This document shows positions 61,609 through 64,000 of a DNA stretch of 64,000 bases, in pieces. The notes beneath the pieces were generated by a model. That model saw only the letters and a list, made by a program, of their open reading frames with translations. It ran no database searches and was not told where the DNA came from. This DNA comes from Ignavibacteria bacterium. GTDB taxonomy: Bacteria; Bacteroidota; Ignavibacteria; Ignavibacteriales; Ignavibacteriaceae. The stretch is from positions 186,001 to 250,000 of the forward strand of contig JAUYAB010000008.1 of the NCBI GenBank assembly GCA_030693705.1, read 5' to 3'. Numbering within the stretch: the stretch's first letter is position 1; the number at the start of each line of letters is the position of its first letter. Both the position numbers and the translations under genes were made by a program.

Positions 61609-62397
61609 CTATGTACCTGTTTCCTTTTGTTTGATTTGTTCACTTACTTTACCGAATCTCCGCTCTCTTTTTTGGAAATCCCGAATAGCTTCATATAAAT
61701 TTTTTCGCTTGAATGCAGGCCAATAAGTTTCGGAAATATAAAATTCCGAATAGGCAATCTGCCATAGTAAAAAGTTGCTTACTCTAAATTCACCGCTCGT
61801 TCTTATAACCAGATCAGGATCAGGAATTTGTTTCGTGTTCAAATAAGATGAAAACCTTTCAACGTCAAGTTCGTTAATCTGTAACTTTCCGTTTTGCGCA
61901 TCCCTTATCATTTCTTTAACCGATTCAAGAATTTCCCATCTTCCGCTGTAACTTAATGCAAGCACTAAATTTAAGTCATTGTTGTTTTTTGTTTTTTCAA
62001 TCGCATCGTTAAGCTGCTTTTGAACATCTGTTGGCAATGCAGCCATATCGCCGATCATCATTATCCGCACGTTGTTTTTGTGCAGGTCATCCAACTCTTT
62101 TTGCAAAGTTTTAACAAGAAGCCTCATCAAAGTTGAAACTTCATCCTTTGGTCGTTTCCAATTTTCGGTTGAGAACGTATAAAGGGTAAGATTCTTTACA
62201 CCTAATTGGACGCATGTGCGGACAATATCCCTCACAGATTCTACTCCGGCTTGATGCCCGGCGAATCTTGGGAGTCCTTTGCTCTTAGCCCATCTGCCGT
62301 TCCCGTCCATTATAATGGCAATATGTTTGGGAATGCATCCGGACTCTTTAAGTTTTTTTTGTTCGGTTTGGTCTGTATCGAGTTTTGCTTTGTTCAA
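61609..62397 (-). CDS. uppS: Isoprenyl transferase (undecaprenyl diphosphate synthase)
   Basis: A 262-residue cis-prenyltransferase that makes the C55 carrier lipid for peptidoglycan and LPS. The active site has HIAIIMDGNGRWAKSKGLPRFAGHQAG with catalytic Asp, and LTLYTFSTENWKRP and RTSGEFRVSNFLLWQ later. No ATG fits; TTG at 62397 is the likely start. It is the first gene of the run uppS-bamA-skp-skp-lpxD, all for envelope building. Confidence 0.95.
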   Translation of the reverse strand: MNKAKLDTDQTEQKKLKESGCIPKHIAIIMDGNGRWAKSKGLPRFAGHQAGVESVRDIVRTCVQLGVKNLTLYTFSTENWKRPKDEVSTLMRLLVKTLQKELDDLHKNNVRIMMIGDMAALPTDVQKQLNDAIEKTKNNNDLNLVLALSYSGRWEILESVKEMIRDAQNGKLQINELDVERFSSYLNTKQIPDPDLVIRTSGEFRVSNFLLWQIAYSEFYISETYWPAFKRKNLYEAIRDFQKRERRFGKVSEQIKQKETGT

Positions 62398-62541
62398 TGT
62401 TATATTTTTTTACTACGGTAGAACTACAACCTAGAGTTGAATGAGCACAAAAGTACACCATTCAAGAGTGTAAAAGTACGGAATTATTGCTTTTTATGAA
62501 AAGGAAAAAAGAAATGACTATTCTTTATATAAAGTAGTCCG

Positions 62542-62552
62542 ATGGGACGCAG
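62542..62552. repeat. Terminal fragment of the GGGACGCAG dispersed repeat
   Basis: ATGGGACGCAG is identical to the terminal 11 bases of the 87-bp element at 43150-43236. No further match follows, so it is a short relic or a chance match. Confidence 0.4.
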
Positions 62553-62581
62553 TAAATGAGAAGAGGGAACAATTTAGATTG

Positions 62582-63022
62582 TTAATGGATACTTTCAACG
62601 TTTTTAAGCGAGACCTTATCGTAGCTTGGACTAAAAAGATCATTTTGGACAGTCTCATAAACCGGAACGAGGGAAATATTCTTTTTAATGGAGAGGTCTA
62701 AAGAAGAAACCAGGTCTTTTACGGTTTTATAAATTTCGTATGGAAAACTGATGAATAATAGAACATCTTTGTTTCCGGTTTTTGTTTTTCGGGATGCCAG
62801 GTAACTTATTTTTTCTAACAATTTAGAGTCTTGCAAATCTTTTTTATCGACACAAACGCCCATAGCATATTGACGGTGGAGTTTGGCGACGATATCAATC
62901 TCGTAACCATTAACGTTCGGCGGCTCGGAAAGATACGTTCCCAATTTTCGCTTAATTATCGTATAACCAAGTTTCCACAAATGGCTAACGAGCAGATCAA
63001 TATTTTTTTTCCGGTTGAACAT
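62582..63022 (-). CDS. Unknown protein with possible PD-(D/E)XK-like fold, lexA operon
   Basis: A 146-residue protein that I cannot place firmly. The order helix (LLVSHLWKLGYTIIKRKL), then GYEIDIVAKLHRQYAMGVCVDKKD, then helix and strand (DVLLFISFPYE) is like the core of restriction-endonuclease folds, with Asp43 and Asp59-x-Lys61 as possible catalytic residues, but the usual ExK is weak. It starts two bases after the WYL-like gene, in the lexA operon, so an SOS-linked DNA role is plausible (inference). Confidence 0.65.
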   Translation of the reverse strand: MFNRKKNIDLLVSHLWKLGYTIIKRKLGTYLSEPPNVNGYEIDIVAKLHRQYAMGVCVDKKDLQDSKLLEKISYLASRKTKTGNKDVLLFISFPYEIYKTVKDLVSSLDLSIKKNISLVPVYETVQNDLFSPSYDKVSLKNVESIH

Positions 63023-63024
63023 TT

Positions 63025-63282
63025 TTAATTTACATATGTTGGGAAAGGAATAATGGGAATAACCGGTGAAAAGCGGATGTTATTCATTACTTTGATGTTT
63101 GCTATTCTTTCGTAAGAAAATTTCTCAACTTCCATTGAGCCCAGGGCTTTCCCGTAAATAAATTTCTTGCCGTTTCTATCCATGCCGATAAAATATGGGT
63201 CTATAATTATTTCCGTTAAGCCGTAGTAAAAACGGACTCTTCTTCTTTGTTTGATTGCGTTATAAAAAATTTCTGATTTCAT
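63025..63282 (-). CDS. Small WYL-like domain protein, lexA operon
   Basis: An 85-residue protein resembling the ligand-binding core of WYL domains: AIKQRRRVRFYYGLTEIIIDPYFIGMDRNGKKFIYG, then ERIANIKVM and FSPVIPI. It lacks the HTH that WYL regulators carry, so it is a stand-alone sensor or oligonucleotide binder if the assignment is right. GAGGAAAG precedes the ATG. It lies 12 bp after lexA and two bases before the next gene. Confidence 0.72.
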   Translation of the reverse strand: MKSEIFYNAIKQRRRVRFYYGLTEIIIDPYFIGMDRNGKKFIYGKALGSMEVEKFSYERIANIKVMNNIRFSPVIPIIPFPTYVN

Positions 63283-63294
63283 TTTCTTTCCTCG

Positions 63295-63945
63295 TTAATT
63301 ATACCAGCGGATAACGCCGATAACCTTTCCTGCTATGTGAAAAACTTCTTTGTTTACTATTTCAATCGGCTGATAATTATCATTTTCAGGCATTAATTTA
63401 ATTTGATTATTTTTCTGCCAATACCGCTTTACCGTTGCTTCATCATCAATTAGAGCCACTACAATATCATCATGTTTTGCAAAATTTTGTGCGGCAACGA
63501 TCACATGATCCTTTTCCATTATTCCGGCGTTCACCATGCTGTCTCCCTTTACTTTTAGGGCGAAACAAGTATCAAAACCTTTCACCATTGCCGGATCAAC
63601 AACAACATCGCCGTCGTGATTTTCAACAGCGGTAATCGGGACACCAGCGGCTACCCGGCCAATAATCGGGATTCTTTTGAAATACTTTTCAATATCACCC
63701 AGGGTCTGGGGCATTGAAATACTCTCAAAATTGGAAAGAACGGTAATTCCGCGGCTTGCATTGCTTTCGACTAAAATGTGTCCCTTTTTTACAAGGGCAT
63801 CCATATGTCTTTTTACGCCAAACGTAGAGGAGATGCCAAATTGTTTTCCTATTTGGCGAAGAGTTGGCGGGTATCCGTTTTCGTCTCGGAACTGTTCAAT
63901 GAATGATAAAATTTCTTGTTGGCGATCTGTTAATTCTTTTTTCAT
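63295..63945 (-). CDS. lexA: LexA, SOS repressor
   Basis: A 216-residue SOS repressor. The N-terminal winged helix (LTDRQQEILSFIEQFRDENGYPPTLRQIGKQFGI, about 4-38) binds DNA. The self-cleavage site is Ala-Gly in GRVAAGVP (around residues 96-103), and the catalytic Ser/Lys dyad lies in KGDSMVNAGI and ATVKRYW. All elements for RecA-triggered autocleavage are present. It leads a three-gene operon, and its own promoter contains a perfect palindrome, indicating autoregulation. Confidence 0.97.
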   Translation of the reverse strand: MKKELTDRQQEILSFIEQFRDENGYPPTLRQIGKQFGISSTFGVKRHMDALVKKGHILVESNASRGITVLSNFESISMPQTLGDIEKYFKRIPIIGRVAAGVPITAVENHDGDVVVDPAMVKGFDTCFALKVKGDSMVNAGIMEKDHVIVAAQNFAKHDDIVVALIDDEATVKRYWQKNNQIKLMPENDNYQPIEIVNKEVFHIAGKVIGVIRWYN

Positions 63946-63969
63946 AATAGTGTTTATTTGTTCACTACA

Positions 63970-63998
63970 AATATAGTGCTCATAAGAGCACTTGTCAA
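63970..63998 (-). promoter_or_regulatory. lexA promoter, TTGACA-N17-TATATT
   Basis: On the minus strand TTGACA (63998-63993) and TATATT (63975-63970) are exactly 17 bases apart, 25 bp ahead of the lexA start. The -10 region continues as TATATTTG, which also fits the Bacteroidota TAnnTTTG pattern. The spacer is filled by a palindrome. Confidence 0.8.
63975..63992. promoter_or_regulatory. Likely LexA box AGTGCTC-ATAA-GAGCACT
   Basis: A perfect 7-base inverted repeat with a 4-base spacer occupies the whole spacer between -35 and -10 of the lexA promoter. A dimeric repressor bound here would block RNA polymerase. No second copy exists in this window. Confidence 0.75.
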
Positions 63999-64000
63999 GT

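Overview
The window reads as AT-rich chromosomal DNA from a member of the Ignavibacteria (Bacteroidota/Chlorobi group). The main signs are two proteins ending in the NYPNPFNPST-type type IX secretion (T9SS) sorting domain typical of that class, a sigma-54 gene, a bacilliredoxin of the YtxJ/BrxC family, a CARDB/lamin-tail surface giant with a FlgD-like tail, frequent ATGA/TAATG gene overlaps, and many small palindromic repeats. No rRNA, tRNA, CRISPR array, transposase or phage gene was recognised. The assignment is inference from protein families, not a database match.

Layout. 0-6 kb: an energy-transduction cluster (exbD, tonB, a fossil segment, a second tonB, a small membrane protein, a PstS-like lipoprotein, a TPR protein, a PsbP-like lipoprotein). 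The segment between the two tonB genes is a decayed tandem duplication carrying an exbD remnant. 6-10.9 kb (minus): BrxC, a CDF metal exporter, RseP, Dxr and a membrane protein. 11-13.5 kb (minus): a MarR-family operon with a broken nitroreductase, a pirin and YceI. 13.5-28.2 kb: secreted and stress proteins (two T9SS cargoes, a VPS10/Asp-box protein, MntP, periplasmic rubrerythrin, a DUF4097 beta-repeat protein, an AlaX-like editing domain, thioredoxin, MsrA). 28.2-33.4 kb (minus): hslVU, an orphan hicB lying between copies of the hslV 5' end, a methyltransferase-like membrane protein, rpoN and a DUF3109 protein. 33.4-40.8 kb: an SDR, a 1558-residue lamin-tail/CARDB protein, DUF2203, a HAD phosphatase and a K+ channel. 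40.8-43.2 kb: an accessory-looking pair, a TPR protein with a nucleic-acid-binding-like tail and an Xre regulator with phased upstream motifs, flanked by copies of a dispersed inverted repeat. 43.2-54.9 kb: an M16 peptidase pair, EVE, an Nramp-UspA fusion, Nfu, Ogt, TrpB2, an MFS transporter and TpiA. 54.9-62.4 kb (minus): an rRNA methyltransferase and an outer-membrane biogenesis island (lpxD, two skp-like genes, bamA, uppS). 62.5-64 kb (minus): lexA followed by two small unknown genes in one apparent operon.

How it fits together: most of the window is housekeeping envelope biology (TonB/ExbD energisation, BAM/Skp/LpxD/UppS/Dxr/RseP, T9SS cargo) with thiol and metal stress functions (BrxC, MsrA, thioredoxin, rubrerythrin, MntP, CDF, Nramp). 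The least ordinary parts are the lexA operon, whose promoter holds a perfect palindrome in its 17-bp spacer and whose downstream genes are a WYL-like fragment and a possible PD-(D/E)XK-like protein; the TPR/Xre pair with 21-bp-phased motifs and a fossil gene end in front; and several gene-decay scars (exbD, hslV, nitroreductase). I see no complete, clearly new system; the lexA operon is the best candidate for undescribed function.
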